A stretch of DNA of 64,000 bases from Stieleria sp. JC731 (GCF_020966635.1 NZ_JAJKFQ010000001.1:868001-932000), one strand, 5' to 3'; shown: positions 53,635 to 63,135, numbered from the stretch's first letter. Numbers and translations: made by a program. The notes: a model not told the origin generated them from the letters alone.

Positions 53635-54684
53635 ATGAAAAGTTTTACTTCGACCTGCCAAGGGATTTCACGTATGCCTCGAAAGATCGTTGCGCGTGTC
53701 TTGGCAAAGCAACCGTCCGTTGCAGAAAAACGTGATCAATGGTTTGTTGACTATCAGTCCGATTCATCGCGGCAGGTGAAAGGCTTGCGTGACAAAACGG
53801 ACGAGCGACTACGGCTTTTCCGTCCGGAGGATATCGAAGGCAAGCGAGTTCTCGACGCGGGATGCAACATGGGGTGCATCGTCAACCATTGCTTAACGCT
53901 TGGCGCTCGCGACGTCATCGGGATCGATTTCGACAGTGCGGCCATCGGGCGAGCGCGAGAACTTTATCAAGGAACGAAAGCAAGCTATCGATGCGATGAT
54001 TTGGATAACCCGTTGGCAATGTTGGATCGGTTTGACACGGTGTTGTTTCTATCGGTCTATGGCACAAAAGAACTCGAAGACCGCAATTCGATTCTAAGCC
54101 GGCTCGCAACTGCCGGCGATGTGATGTATTTCGAAGGTCATCATGGTGACGATCCACGGCAATGTGCGTGGGGGCTATTGAAATACGGCGGATTTCAAGC
54201 GATCGAGTTTCTCGGTTTTACCAATGACGAGCTTCGCGAAGACTCCGTCGGACGGCCGTTCTTTCGATGTGACCGGGTGAAACGAACTGCCGGCTTTATC
54301 GAAAGTCGGATTCAATCGGATCAAAATTCAGGTCGTCTGTTTAAGCATGCCGTCGTGGGACGCTCGTGTGCTGGAAAGTCATATCTGTCAAAACAGATGT
54401 CAGAAGGCGGCGGTCTGACAAAAGTGACGGTTCTCGATGATGTGAATGACCTGCTGACAATTAACGCGACAGATCGATTGGTGCTGTTTGACTATCGGGC
54501 GGGGACCTACATCGAACAAATCGACACGTTGTTCTTTTTGGATGTGGACGAGCGGCAACGATTAATGCGTATTGCTACCGATGAATCGCGAGATGATGAC
54601 TACAACTCGCTTTTGAAAACTCCTCCGGTTCGAGGAAACTTCCTGAGTTTCTTCCGAGTCGAAGCGGAGGGTGACGATGTCTAG
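53635..54684 (+). CDS. Methyltransferase fused to a P-loop (kinase-like) domain
   Basis: A 349-residue protein with two domains. Residues about 65-200 are a class I methyltransferase with motif I RVLDAGCNMGCIVNH and DVIGIDFDSAAIGRAREL. Residues about 235-345 begin with VVGRSCAGKSYLSKQM, a GxxxxGKS Walker A (about 242-249), then DRLVLFDYRAG and FLDVDERQRLMRI, like small-molecule or sugar kinases. The pairing suggests methylation and phosphorylation of one glycan end, a known way to cap chains, but this is inferred. The next gene's start lies inside its 3' end. Confidence 0.75.
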   Translation: MKSFTSTCQGISRMPRKIVARVLAKQPSVAEKRDQWFVDYQSDSSRQVKGLRDKTDERLRLFRPEDIEGKRVLDAGCNMGCIVNHCLTLGARDVIGIDFDSAAIGRARELYQGTKASYRCDDLDNPLAMLDRFDTVLFLSVYGTKELEDRNSILSRLATAGDVMYFEGHHGDDPRQCAWGLLKYGGFQAIEFLGFTNDELREDSVGRPFFRCDRVKRTAGFIESRIQSDQNSGRLFKHAVVGRSCAGKSYLSKQMSEGGGLTKVTVLDDVNDLLTINATDRLVLFDYRAGTYIEQIDTLFFLDVDERQRLMRIATDESRDDDYNSLLKTPPVRGNFLSFFRVEAEGDDV

Positions 54685-55729
54685 CAGCCACGTGTCGCCA
54701 CGAGTTTCCGTCATTATTCCGACCTACAACTGTGCGTCTTACATTGAAGGTGCATTGCGATCGGTCGCGATTCAGCAATACAGTCATATCGAAGTGATCG
54801 TCGTTGATGACGGTTCAACTGACAACACTGCGGATGTGGTTGCGGGTGCCCCGGTTGATGTCCGTTTCATCTGTCAAGCGAGTCGTCGAGGGCCCGCGAG
54901 TGCACGCAATACGGGAATCAGGTTGGCTCGTGGGGAGTACATCGCGTTCTTGGATGCGGACGACGAGTGGTTGCCAGGAAAACTTGATCACCAGGTTGCG
55001 GTGCTTCAAAGAATGCCCGCTGTGATCGCGGTCAGTACCGAGATGGTGGCGTGGGATGATACGACCAAGCAGTCCGAAGAGAAGCAGAGCAGGAAGGATT
55101 CTACCTGCGCTGTGCCAGGCACGAACAATCGAAGTGAGACGCTAGGTCCGACTGCAGATCTGGAATTGGTTGGTTTCGATCAGCTAGTCGTTAAAAATCG
55201 TATCTGCACGCCGACGGTGTTGTGCAGAAAGGAGTCGTTGGCGGAGGTCGGATGGTTCGATGAATCGATGAACATTTCCGAAGACTATGATCTGTGGCTT
55301 CGATTGTCACGCACCGGAAAGATTGCTTGTATCGGTCGACCTTTCGCACGATATCGCCAGCGGCCTGAAGGGCTGAGTGCGGGAAATCGTGATCGAACAA
55401 TGCGGTTGGATTTGGATTTCGTTCGATCGATCCCCAGGATACATCAAGACCATCCGAAGATTCGGCGTCTTGTACAGCGAGGCATTGCCGCTCGGGAGCT
55501 TGAATACGCCATCGAGCTATGTGATGAGCGTCAGCGATATTCTGATGCCGCGAAAGCGACGCTACGTTCGATCTGGCAGTGGCCTTGGACAGATCCGTCG
55601 ATGCTTCGTCGGCCTTTCATCAGGTGTCGACGGATGCGCCGAATCTTGATCGACGCCTTGGGCAATCGCCCCAAAAATAGCTGGGCAGGCGACGACGTCC
55701 GTTGTCAACTTAAGAAGGTGGCATCATGA
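54677..55729 (+). CDS. GT2-family glycosyltransferase (EPS operon)
   Basis: A 350-residue GT-A enzyme: RVSVIIPTYNCASYIEGALR, VIVVDDGSTDNT, PASARNTGIRLARGEYIAFL and the metal site DADDEWLPGK. WFDESMNISEDYDLWLRLSR is the acceptor-site motif. ATG 54677 has GGAGG 6 nt before it and lies 8 nt inside the upstream gene. The stop overlaps the next start by ATGA. Confidence 0.92.
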   Translation: MSSSHVSPRVSVIIPTYNCASYIEGALRSVAIQQYSHIEVIVVDDGSTDNTADVVAGAPVDVRFICQASRRGPASARNTGIRLARGEYIAFLDADDEWLPGKLDHQVAVLQRMPAVIAVSTEMVAWDDTTKQSEEKQSRKDSTCAVPGTNNRSETLGPTADLELVGFDQLVVKNRICTPTVLCRKESLAEVGWFDESMNISEDYDLWLRLSRTGKIACIGRPFARYRQRPEGLSAGNRDRTMRLDLDFVRSIPRIHQDHPKIRRLVQRGIAARELEYAIELCDERQRYSDAAKATLRSIWQWPWTDPSMLRRPFIRCRRMRRILIDALGNRPKNSWAGDDVRCQLKKVAS

Positions 55730-56907
55730 AAGGGCAAATAGGCTATCCACGTCTATGTGTTGCGTCATGTGGTCTCGGCCGCGTTGCGCGAGGTATCGAA
55801 GCATGGGCAAACGATTTGGGCTACGCCTTGCATAAACGAGGGCACAGCGTCTTGTTGTGTAAGGGTTCCGGAGAGCGGCACGCAGAGTTCGAACGCGTGG
55901 TCCCTTGTTGGCCTCGCGATGCCAAAAAGACACAAAGACTGGTTCAGGCAATCCCTCACGGAATCGGCTGGCGTTTCGGATTGGGGAGCGGATACGGCGT
56001 AGAGCAACAGACGTTTTCACGGCGTTTGATCAGGGTGCTACGTCAGGAACGCATTGACGTTCTTCATGTTCAAGATCCATTTGTCGCGACGGCTGTGCAA
56101 AAGGCCAATCTGCGTGGACAAGTTTCAACGAAGGTGATTTTGGCCCATGGAACCGAAGAGCCCATCGGGTTCCAAAGTCGCGTGACCTATCTGCAGCATC
56201 TTGCCCCGTGGCATCATGAACAAGCGCAGAAGGCAGGGGTCGATCGGGCGACTTGGGTCACGATCCCCAACTTTATCGATGTTGATCACTTTTATCCTGG
56301 GCGGTCGGACCAACTCCGCCGCGAGCTGGAGATTCCCCCTGGCCAGTTCGTCGTTCTAGTCGTCGCGGCGATCAAACGACGCCACAAGAGAATCGATTAT
56401 CTACTTGGCGAGTTTAAGGCCCTGGCAAGCTCAATGCCTGATGCTCCAATCACTTTCGTCATCGCCGGTGGCCAAGAGTCAGACACCGCGGCATTGATTG
56501 CGATGGGAACGGAGCTACTGGGGGACCGTGTGAGATTCCTGGTCGGTTTTCCCCGCGAAAGAATGCCAGAGCTGTATCGGATGGCAGATGTTTTTGTGCT
56601 CGGTAGCTTAAAAGAAATGATGCCGATCGCGCTACTGGAAGCGACGGCTAGCGGCTTGCCTTGCGTCGTTCATCAACATCCTGTGATGAGCTGGATGGTT
56701 GCTGGCGGAGGGCTTTCGCTTGACATGACTCGGCAGGGTGTGGTTACCGAATCGCTGCATCAACTGCTTCATCAACCAGAGCAATTGGCTGAGCTTGGGG
56801 CTGTCGCACGGAGCCATTGCTGTTCCCAGTTTGGGACCGACGCGGTCGTCGATCAGTTGCTGGAGTACTATCGTTTTGTCGCGAAAGACCAGAAGGTGGC
56901 AGCATGA
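55726..56907 (+). CDS. GT4-family glycosyltransferase (EPS operon)
   Basis: A 393-residue GT-B enzyme. ASCGLGRVARGIEAWANDLG starts the acceptor domain and IDVLHVQDPFVATAV follows. The donor domain has VVLVVAAIKRRHKRIDYLL, and the site LGSLKEMMPIALLEATASGL carries the E-x7-E spacing. It probably uses a nucleotide hexose. It is coupled to both neighbours by 4-nt overlaps. Confidence 0.9.
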   Translation: MKGQIGYPRLCVASCGLGRVARGIEAWANDLGYALHKRGHSVLLCKGSGERHAEFERVVPCWPRDAKKTQRLVQAIPHGIGWRFGLGSGYGVEQQTFSRRLIRVLRQERIDVLHVQDPFVATAVQKANLRGQVSTKVILAHGTEEPIGFQSRVTYLQHLAPWHHEQAQKAGVDRATWVTIPNFIDVDHFYPGRSDQLRRELEIPPGQFVVLVVAAIKRRHKRIDYLLGEFKALASSMPDAPITFVIAGGQESDTAALIAMGTELLGDRVRFLVGFPRERMPELYRMADVFVLGSLKEMMPIALLEATASGLPCVVHQHPVMSWMVAGGGLSLDMTRQGVVTESLHQLLHQPEQLAELGAVARSHCCSQFGTDAVVDQLLEYYRFVAKDQKVAA

Positions 56908-57836
56908 ATCGGCCTTCGGTCAGCGTCGTCATTCCGGCATACAACGCATCAGCAACAATCGCTCGCGCCGTCGATAGCTGTTTGTCGCAAACGGTTCGTC
57001 CGTTCGAAGTGATCGTCATTGATGATGGAAGCACGGATGATTTGGCAGCGGTACTTAAAAGCTATGGATCTGACGTCAAGTTGATTCATCAGCAAAATGC
57101 AAGAACAGCGGCAGCACGGAATCGAGGTTTGGAGTCTGCCCAGGGCGAGTTCGTAGCGTTCTTAGATGCCGATGATTATTGGGAACCGGAAAAGCTTCAG
57201 CGGCAGCTTGATGTGATTGATGAACACCCAAGCGTTAGTGTCGTTTCGGGGCGGTTCTACAGTGAATTCCCTGGTGAAGAGAGATGCCTTCTGCCACTGC
57301 GATCTTCGCGGCGATATGATCGACCGATGACTCCCCGAGGTTCGGAAGCTTTCATGGTCGGAACGCTGATTTGGACCGGGATGGTGCTGGTTCGACGTTC
57401 CGCGATTGGAGAACAGCGATTTGTCTCTGGGTTGGAGCCGGCCGAAGATCGGGACTTCTGGATTCGGCTCGCCGCTGACAATGACGTTTATCTGATGTCG
57501 GATCCACTGGCGACCGCTGTCGAAATACCTAACAGCTTGTCACGCAGCAGCATTGCTGTGGATTGCGGACGGATGTTGGAAGTCGTCCAACGGCATCGAG
57601 CGATTCTTAGTCCAGCCGCCCGTTTTTATTGGAAGGCCTACGTTTACTATCGTTGGGCATCGATGGAGTCATCGCCTGCGGCGGCATTACCGATGCTGCT
57701 TCGCTCGTTCATCGGTTGGCCATTTCCGTTGACGGCGATGCCAGCGATGAAACGCTTGGGCAGGATCAAGCGTTTCGTCGTTCTGATGCGACAGTTATTG
57801 CAATCCGTCTTGGTTCAATCGAGGGTGTCGTCGTGA
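56904..57836 (+). CDS. GT2-family glycosyltransferase (EPS operon)
   Basis: A 310-residue GT-A enzyme: SVSVVIPAYNASATIARAVD, VIVIDDGSTDDL, AAARNRGLESAQGEFVAFLD and DADDYWEPEKL. LEPAEDRDFWIRLAADNDVY marks the acceptor side. The ATG at 56904 overlaps the previous stop (ATGA) with AAGGTGG upstream; an ATG at 56817 inside the previous gene is rejected. It resembles the GT2 gene at 54677 and may be an ancient duplicate. Confidence 0.92.
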   Translation: MNRPSVSVVIPAYNASATIARAVDSCLSQTVRPFEVIVIDDGSTDDLAAVLKSYGSDVKLIHQQNARTAAARNRGLESAQGEFVAFLDADDYWEPEKLQRQLDVIDEHPSVSVVSGRFYSEFPGEERCLLPLRSSRRYDRPMTPRGSEAFMVGTLIWTGMVLVRRSAIGEQRFVSGLEPAEDRDFWIRLAADNDVYLMSDPLATAVEIPNSLSRSSIAVDCGRMLEVVQRHRAILSPAARFYWKAYVYYRWASMESSPAAALPMLLRSFIGWPFPLTAMPAMKRLGRIKRFVVLMRQLLQSVLVQSRVSS

Positions 57837-58531
57837 AGCAATTCTTAAAACCCTACGTTCGGAAACTATTGCGATTGCACATTCCCGTTGGCAAGTTTGG
57901 CCATCCCGTATTTGGGGCGTGTTATCGGATTCATACAGGACTGCGTTTCTTGGTCGGATGGTCCACGAGATTTTTATGGAATGAGCCACTATTTCGTAGT
58001 CAATGCGCCCATGTGGGTGATTGTTTCCAGATGGAACAGTTGCCATTTATCGTTGGGCGGGGAAGCATTCAGATCGGCAGTCAAGTGAGTTTGTCTGGCA
58101 AGCCTTCGATGGTTTTTAGTTCCCGCTATTGTGATGTTCCTGAGTTGACGATCGGTGATGGAAGCTTTCTTGGACACAACACGGCACTGATTGTCGGACG
58201 GAAAATCTGTATTGGAAAAGGTTGTCTGATCGCGAGCAACGTTCGCATCTGCGACTTCGACGGACATCCGATCGATCCCGTTGATCGCCGAAAAGGATTG
58301 CCCGCGCCGGCGGAGTCGGTGCATGAGGTCGTTTTGGGAGATGACGTCTGGGTCGGACATGGGGCGATCATCCTGAAAGGAGTCACGATTGGAGATCGAG
58401 CGATTATTGGGGCGAGGTCAGTCGTAACAAAAGATGTCCCGGCTGACGCGATTGTTGCCGGGAATCCGGCTCGGATCGTTCGCTCGGTCGATTCGTCTGA
58501 GAGTTTGGTGATCAAGAGGGAAGCCGCATGA
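57833..58531 (+). CDS. Hexapeptide-repeat acyltransferase (EPS operon)
   Basis: A 232-residue protein with a left-handed beta-helix: ELTIGDGSFLGHNTALIVGR, ICIGKGCLIASNVRICDFDG, HPID with the likely catalytic His, then VVLGDDVWVGHGAIILKGVT, IGDRAIIGARSVVTKDVPAD and AIVAGNPARIV. It is an O-acetyl or similar acyl transfer enzyme decorating EPS sugars. The start is GTG 57833, overlapping the upstream TGA, with GAGGG about 9 nt before it. The longer in-frame ATG lies inside the GT2 gene. Confidence 0.9.
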   Translation: MKQFLKPYVRKLLRLHIPVGKFGHPVFGACYRIHTGLRFLVGWSTRFLWNEPLFRSQCAHVGDCFQMEQLPFIVGRGSIQIGSQVSLSGKPSMVFSSRYCDVPELTIGDGSFLGHNTALIVGRKICIGKGCLIASNVRICDFDGHPIDPVDRRKGLPAPAESVHEVVLGDDVWVGHGAIILKGVTIGDRAIIGARSVVTKDVPADAIVAGNPARIVRSVDSSESLVIKREAA

Positions 58532-59604
58532 TGACCAAGCGAATCGCCCACATATCACTCGGGACCGACGTCGGCGGCATGGAAAAATTGCTGGTCGAGT
58601 TTGCTAAACACATCGATCGAACGCGGTTTGAGTTGTCATTCATTTCGCTCCAAAAAACGGGACGCTTAGCTGAGCAAATCGAAACGTATCATTGGCCCGT
58701 TCATTCGATGAATAAGAGCGATGGGTTGAAACCGCTATTGGTGACCAAGCTGGCGAGGAAGCTTCGCCGCATCCGTCCTGATGTGGTGCATACCCACAAC
58801 ACCGCGGCATACGTCTACGGAGTCGCGGCGGCAAAGATCGCCGGCATTTCGCGAATCATTCACACTCGACATGGTCAGCGCTATGATCATTCCAGTCGAC
58901 AAACGATGCTGTTTCGTCAGTTATCTCGCTGGGTCGAGCACATCGTTTCGGTGTCACAAGACGGCGCAAAATTAACGGTCCAACACGACGGCGTCAGTGC
59001 GGCAAAGACGCTGACCATTTGCAACGGAGTCGACCTGCAACAATTTCGTATGCCAGAGCATCGTCCACACGGGAAGGTTGTTGTTGTCGCGCGGCTAAGT
59101 CCGGAAAAGGATATCGCATCGCTTGTTCAAGCGATGGGGCTTGTCAACCAACAAGATCCAACGTTGAACTTGGACATCATTGGTGATGGGGTCGAACGAT
59201 CAAATTTGCAGACGCTTGTTGGTGACTTGGGGTTGGACAGGACCGTTCGGTTTCTCGGTTTGCGAGACGACATTCCTGATTTACTTGCTTCCGCATCCAT
59301 GTTTGTTTTGCCGTCGATCACCGAAGGAATTTCGTTAACGTTGATCGAGGCGATGGCGACGGGGCTTCCCGTGATCGCCTGCGATGTCGGCGGAAATCCT
59401 GAAGTCGTCGTGAATTTACAGTCTGGCATTTTGGTACCTGCGGGAAGACCACAGGCCATCGCCGATGCGATTTTGCACTATCACGGTCAACCGGAGGTAG
59501 CGAATCGATATGGGATTGCCGGTCGACAGAGGGTGATGCAAAAGTTCTGTGTGCGCCAAATGATGCATGCCTATGAAAATCTTTATGCCAAGGGGGCTGC
59601 ATAA
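58528..59604 (+). CDS. GT4-family glycosyltransferase (EPS operon)
   Basis: A 358-residue GT-B enzyme: IAHISLGTDVGGMEKLLVEF, PDVVHTHNTAAYVYG, HTRHGQRYDHSSRQ, then KVVVVARLSPEKDIASLVQA and the E-x7-E motif in SITEGISLTLIEAMATGLPV. It is a sugar transferase of the EPS assembly line. Its start overlaps the acyltransferase stop by 4 nt; its stop shares one base with the next start. Confidence 0.92.
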   Translation: MMTKRIAHISLGTDVGGMEKLLVEFAKHIDRTRFELSFISLQKTGRLAEQIETYHWPVHSMNKSDGLKPLLVTKLARKLRRIRPDVVHTHNTAAYVYGVAAAKIAGISRIIHTRHGQRYDHSSRQTMLFRQLSRWVEHIVSVSQDGAKLTVQHDGVSAAKTLTICNGVDLQQFRMPEHRPHGKVVVVARLSPEKDIASLVQAMGLVNQQDPTLNLDIIGDGVERSNLQTLVGDLGLDRTVRFLGLRDDIPDLLASASMFVLPSITEGISLTLIEAMATGLPVIACDVGGNPEVVVNLQSGILVPAGRPQAIADAILHYHGQPEVANRYGIAGRQRVMQKFCVRQMMHAYENLYAKGAA

Positions 59605-60989
59605 TGATTAATTGGGCCTATCGAAAAGTCGTCGTTCCTGGGTTTGAGTCCGGAATAAAACGCCGCAAAACGTTTCGCTATTGGCGGGAATTAGAAGAAC
59701 ATCAATGGTGGACCGAAGACCGAATCAAATCGCTGCAAATGCAGCGGCTTCGCGAATTGCTGAACTACTGTGATTCCCATTCGGTTTGGTATCGGAATCG
59801 CTGGCGTGAACATGGTGTCAAACTTGGCGACGTACAGTCATTGAGTGATCTCGCTCGGTTGCCAATTACGACTCGCCAGATGGTTCAGGAACACGCTTGT
59901 GCGATACGAAGTACAGAAGCAAGCCTTCGTTATGTCTCGAAGTCGACGGGCGGTTCGAGTGGTGTTCCATTGCAGTTTGTCATCGAAAATGATGCCAACG
60001 ATCGCCGTGTGGCGGCAGCGTTTCGCGGCTACGGGTGGGCTGGTGCCGAACCGGGAACGAAGCAGTCCCATCTGTGGGGCGTCCGCCTACAGAAACTCAG
60101 TCAAGGTCAGCGGATCAAGGAAAAGATCTATGATCGTATGCTGTACCGGCGTGACTTGTTGAATAGTTTTGGAATCACGGACAGCAATGTTTCGTCGTAT
60201 GTCCAGCGGATTAATCGATATCGCCCCAAGGTCCTGGTCGCGTACGCCAACCCACTTTTCGTATTAGCGAGGGCGATGGAAGAACAGTCGATTTCGGTTC
60301 ACCGACCACAGTCAATCATCGTCGGTTCTGAAAAACTATATGACCATCAAAGAGAATTGATCGAGCGGGCGTTTGGTGCGCCTGTCTATGAGACGTACGG
60401 TTCACGCGAATTCACTCTCATTGCGGCGGAATGCGACAGGCACCAAGGTCTTCATGTCAGCTCAGAAAACCTGATTGTCGAGATTGTCGACGAATCGGGA
60501 AAGCCTTGTCCTCCGGGGACTGAAGGTCAAGTCTTGGTGACCGATCTGCACAATCGAGCGATGCCCTTCATCCGCTATGCGATCGGTGATCGGGCCATCG
60601 AAAGCCCCGAGCCTTGCGGTTGCGGACGAGGCCTACCGATGCTGGCCAAAGTGACAGGGCGACAGGTCGATCTGTTAGTTCTTCCCGATGGTCGGAAGAT
60701 TCCTGGTATATTCTTTCCACACCTGATCAAAGACTTTCCTTCCGTACGCCAGTTTCAAGTTGTTCAAACGGAGCGTGATCGCGTGGAGTTGAGTTTGGTA
60801 GTCACAAATGACTGGAATCAAACGGAGCAAGCAGAATTGCACCGACGGGTCGCGGATCATCTTGGTCCGACGGTCCAGATGCGGCTTCGATTTGTCGAAT
60901 CGATTCCTTTGACGCCTGCGGGCAAGATGCGCGTCGTGATTGGGTATCCTGATCCGAAGTCCCATCCGCCAACGAGAATCGCGTCATGA
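59604..60989 (+). CDS. CapK-like adenylate-forming enzyme (phenylacetate-CoA ligase family)
   Basis: A 461-residue protein of the PaaK/CapK type. The ATP-binding loop is SKSTGGSSGVPLQF. YETYGSREFTLIAAECD and GLHVSSENLIVEIVDE follow, then RYAIGDRAIESPEPCGCGRG and VTGRQVDLLVLPDGRKIPG. The C-terminal Lys region is LTPAGKMRVVIG. Members activate carboxylic acids as adenylates; in capsule loci they are thought to attach acyl or amino-acid groups to the glycan. Position between GT genes supports this. Confidence 0.9.
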   Translation: MINWAYRKVVVPGFESGIKRRKTFRYWRELEEHQWWTEDRIKSLQMQRLRELLNYCDSHSVWYRNRWREHGVKLGDVQSLSDLARLPITTRQMVQEHACAIRSTEASLRYVSKSTGGSSGVPLQFVIENDANDRRVAAAFRGYGWAGAEPGTKQSHLWGVRLQKLSQGQRIKEKIYDRMLYRRDLLNSFGITDSNVSSYVQRINRYRPKVLVAYANPLFVLARAMEEQSISVHRPQSIIVGSEKLYDHQRELIERAFGAPVYETYGSREFTLIAAECDRHQGLHVSSENLIVEIVDESGKPCPPGTEGQVLVTDLHNRAMPFIRYAIGDRAIESPEPCGCGRGLPMLAKVTGRQVDLLVLPDGRKIPGIFFPHLIKDFPSVRQFQVVQTERDRVELSLVVTNDWNQTEQAELHRRVADHLGPTVQMRLRFVESIPLTPAGKMRVVIGYPDPKSHPPTRIAS

Positions 60990-61975
60990 TACGCGCATTG
61001 AAGACTTTGGCGATCATCTATCTGGTGCTGTTGGTTCTGGTAGCCGGGTTGATGCGTTCGAGTCTCAATGATCATTGGTTTTTGACCTTCGTGCTCTTTG
61101 CGCCACGATGGGTCGCGTTTTTGCCACTGGTGATTTTGTTTCCTTGGACATGGCTGTACCACAAGCGTTTGGCTTTGGGATATTTGGTCCATGCCGCAAT
61201 CATTGTGTTTTTCTTGTTGGACTATCAGTTACCACTAAACAAGCCAAAGTCGGTTGCCGCGGAATGGACGTTGAACGTGCTCAGTTGTAACGTCGGCGGT
61301 GGTGAACTTGATATGGATGGGATCGTTCAGTTAATCGAAGAACGTCAAATCGACGTGTTGCTGCTGCAGGAGTGCAATCATTCCAAAGCAGAGCCTTTGT
61401 TCGAAAAGTTGAATTGGAATCGACAGCAAGCACCACACATTGTTATTGCGAGCCCGCTGGAACTTGGCGAATTAGATGTACTCGCTTGGCAACCAGCTGA
61501 TGATCACAAAGTGGCTGCGGCAATCGGGTGTCAGCTCTCATGGCCAGAAAAGGAAAGCTGCTACCTAGCTTCCATTCATTTGCCCACGTTCCGTCCGGCT
61601 TTAGAAAGGTTGCAGAACTTTGATACCGAATTGGGACCCGATTCGATTTCCGAACAGGGAGATATCTACCGATCGGTCGTAGAAGAACTTGCCAATCAGA
61701 TCAACGAGATCAACGTTCCCATCTTGATCGGGGGTGATTTCAACGTCCCTTGCGAAAGTGTTTTCTTTACGGACTATTGGGACGGATTCCAAAATTCATT
61801 CAACCTTGCGGGGACAGGATTCGGATACACCAAGTACACACGATTTCACGGGATTCGCATCGATCATGTTTTGGCGGATCAACGATGGACCATCTTGGAT
61901 TGTGAGATCGGTCCAGACTTAGGGGGCGACCATCGTCCAGTGATCGTGCAACTTGCCAGAGATCTTGCACTGTGA
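60986..61975 (+). CDS. Membrane-anchored EEP-family phosphodiesterase/phosphatase
   Basis: A 329-residue protein. Three hydrophobic segments (about residues 8-25, 35-55, 63-80) precede an endonuclease/exonuclease/phosphatase domain. Its catalytic signatures are LNVLSCNVGGG, VLLLQECNHS, LIGGDFNVPCE, IDHVLADQRW and GGDHRPVIV, all intact. The active site probably faces the periplasm (YafD-like architecture). In an EPS operon it may act on a lipid or sugar phosphate rather than DNA (inference). It overlaps both neighbours by 4 nt. Confidence 0.9.
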   Translation: MIRALKTLAIIYLVLLVLVAGLMRSSLNDHWFLTFVLFAPRWVAFLPLVILFPWTWLYHKRLALGYLVHAAIIVFFLLDYQLPLNKPKSVAAEWTLNVLSCNVGGGELDMDGIVQLIEERQIDVLLLQECNHSKAEPLFEKLNWNRQQAPHIVIASPLELGELDVLAWQPADDHKVAAAIGCQLSWPEKESCYLASIHLPTFRPALERLQNFDTELGPDSISEQGDIYRSVVEELANQINEINVPILIGGDFNVPCESVFFTDYWDGFQNSFNLAGTGFGYTKYTRFHGIRIDHVLADQRWTILDCEIGPDLGGDHRPVIVQLARDLAL

Positions 61976-63135
61976 ATTTGCTGTTCATTTCGACAACGTA
62001 TCCAAATCCGGTCAATCCAAGGCAAGGGGCGTTCAATCAACACTTGGTCAAGTCGCTGCGTGATTCACATCATGTCGATGTCATCGCGCCGGTGCCCTGG
62101 GTGCAGATGGTCAAGTCGCGAAATACGTGGACTGCAAATAAAACGTTGCCGAAGTTCGCAGGGACATCAGCAGGCGACTCACATCCGATCTATTTGTATC
62201 CACCAAAGTTGATGCGTCGGTACTATGATCGATTCTATTGGCATTCGATCCAAAACTGTATTGCGAAAGCGAGCCAGCGTGAGCGACCCCAACTGGTCCT
62301 CGGTTATTGGCTGCATCCCGATGGTGCCGCTGCGATCCAAGCGGCAAAACGCTTGCAGGTACCTTGTGTGCTGATCGCCGGAGGCAGTGATTTAAACGAG
62401 CTTCCAAAAAATCCTGCTCGTCGAAAAGCAATTCAGTCAGTCTTGGAATCTGTCGACCGGTTGATCGTTGTCAGTGATCATCTTCGTCGACAAGCGATTG
62501 CACTTGGTATCGATCCGGTGAAGGTTCACGTTGTCTATCGCGGTGTTGATAAGGCGGTTTTCAAGCCAATCGATCGACGAGAGGCACGGCAATCCGTTGG
62601 TCTCGATGATCAACACATCGTCGTGGTTTGGTCGGGACGATTGGAGCCGGTAAAAAATCCGACGATGCTGTTGCAAGCGGCAACACGTTGGCATGACCAC
62701 TGGGGGAAACGCTTCAAGCTGCTGATCGCAGGTGAAGGGTCGCTCCGCAACGAATTGATGCGAGAGGTCGCTCGGCTCGGTTTAAAGACCAGTGTTCAAT
62801 TTGAAGGCATGCTAACGCAAACGGCACTCGCAACGCGTTTCAACGCTGCAAACCTGACTGTATTGACCAGCCATAGTGAAGGCGTTCCAAACGTCTTGCT
62901 CGAGTCCATCGCCTGTGGATTGCGGTTTGTTGCAACCGATGTCGGTGGAATTCCGGAGATTGCGTCCGGCGGAATCGATCGTCTGGTCAAGGACGACGAT
63001 CATGAAGCCTTGGCGGAAGCAGTGATCGAAATTCTTGAATCCGATCCAGTCGGCGAACGCCACTTCTACCCAGGTGGATTGTCCGATATGGCCGATCGGG
63101 TGAACGAAGTGCTAAAACAGTTGTTGTCTTCGTAG
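61972..63135 (+). CDS. GT4-family glycosyltransferase (EPS operon)
   Basis: A 387-residue GT-B enzyme: LLFISTTYPNPVNPRQGAFN, LVLGYWLHPDGAAAIQ, VPCVLIAGGSDLNELPKNPA, VVWSGRLEPVKNPTMLLQAA and the donor site SHSEGVPNVLLESIACGLRF. It starts with GTG overlapping the upstream TGA. It belongs to the same branch as WcaL/teichuronic-acid GT4 enzymes in pattern. It is the last tightly coupled gene; a 22-nt gap follows. Confidence 0.92.
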   Translation: MNLLFISTTYPNPVNPRQGAFNQHLVKSLRDSHHVDVIAPVPWVQMVKSRNTWTANKTLPKFAGTSAGDSHPIYLYPPKLMRRYYDRFYWHSIQNCIAKASQRERPQLVLGYWLHPDGAAAIQAAKRLQVPCVLIAGGSDLNELPKNPARRKAIQSVLESVDRLIVVSDHLRRQAIALGIDPVKVHVVYRGVDKAVFKPIDRREARQSVGLDDQHIVVVWSGRLEPVKNPTMLLQAATRWHDHWGKRFKLLIAGEGSLRNELMREVARLGLKTSVQFEGMLTQTALATRFNAANLTVLTSHSEGVPNVLLESIACGLRFVATDVGGIPEIASGGIDRLVKDDDHEALAEAVIEILESDPVGERHFYPGGLSDMADRVNEVLKQLLSS

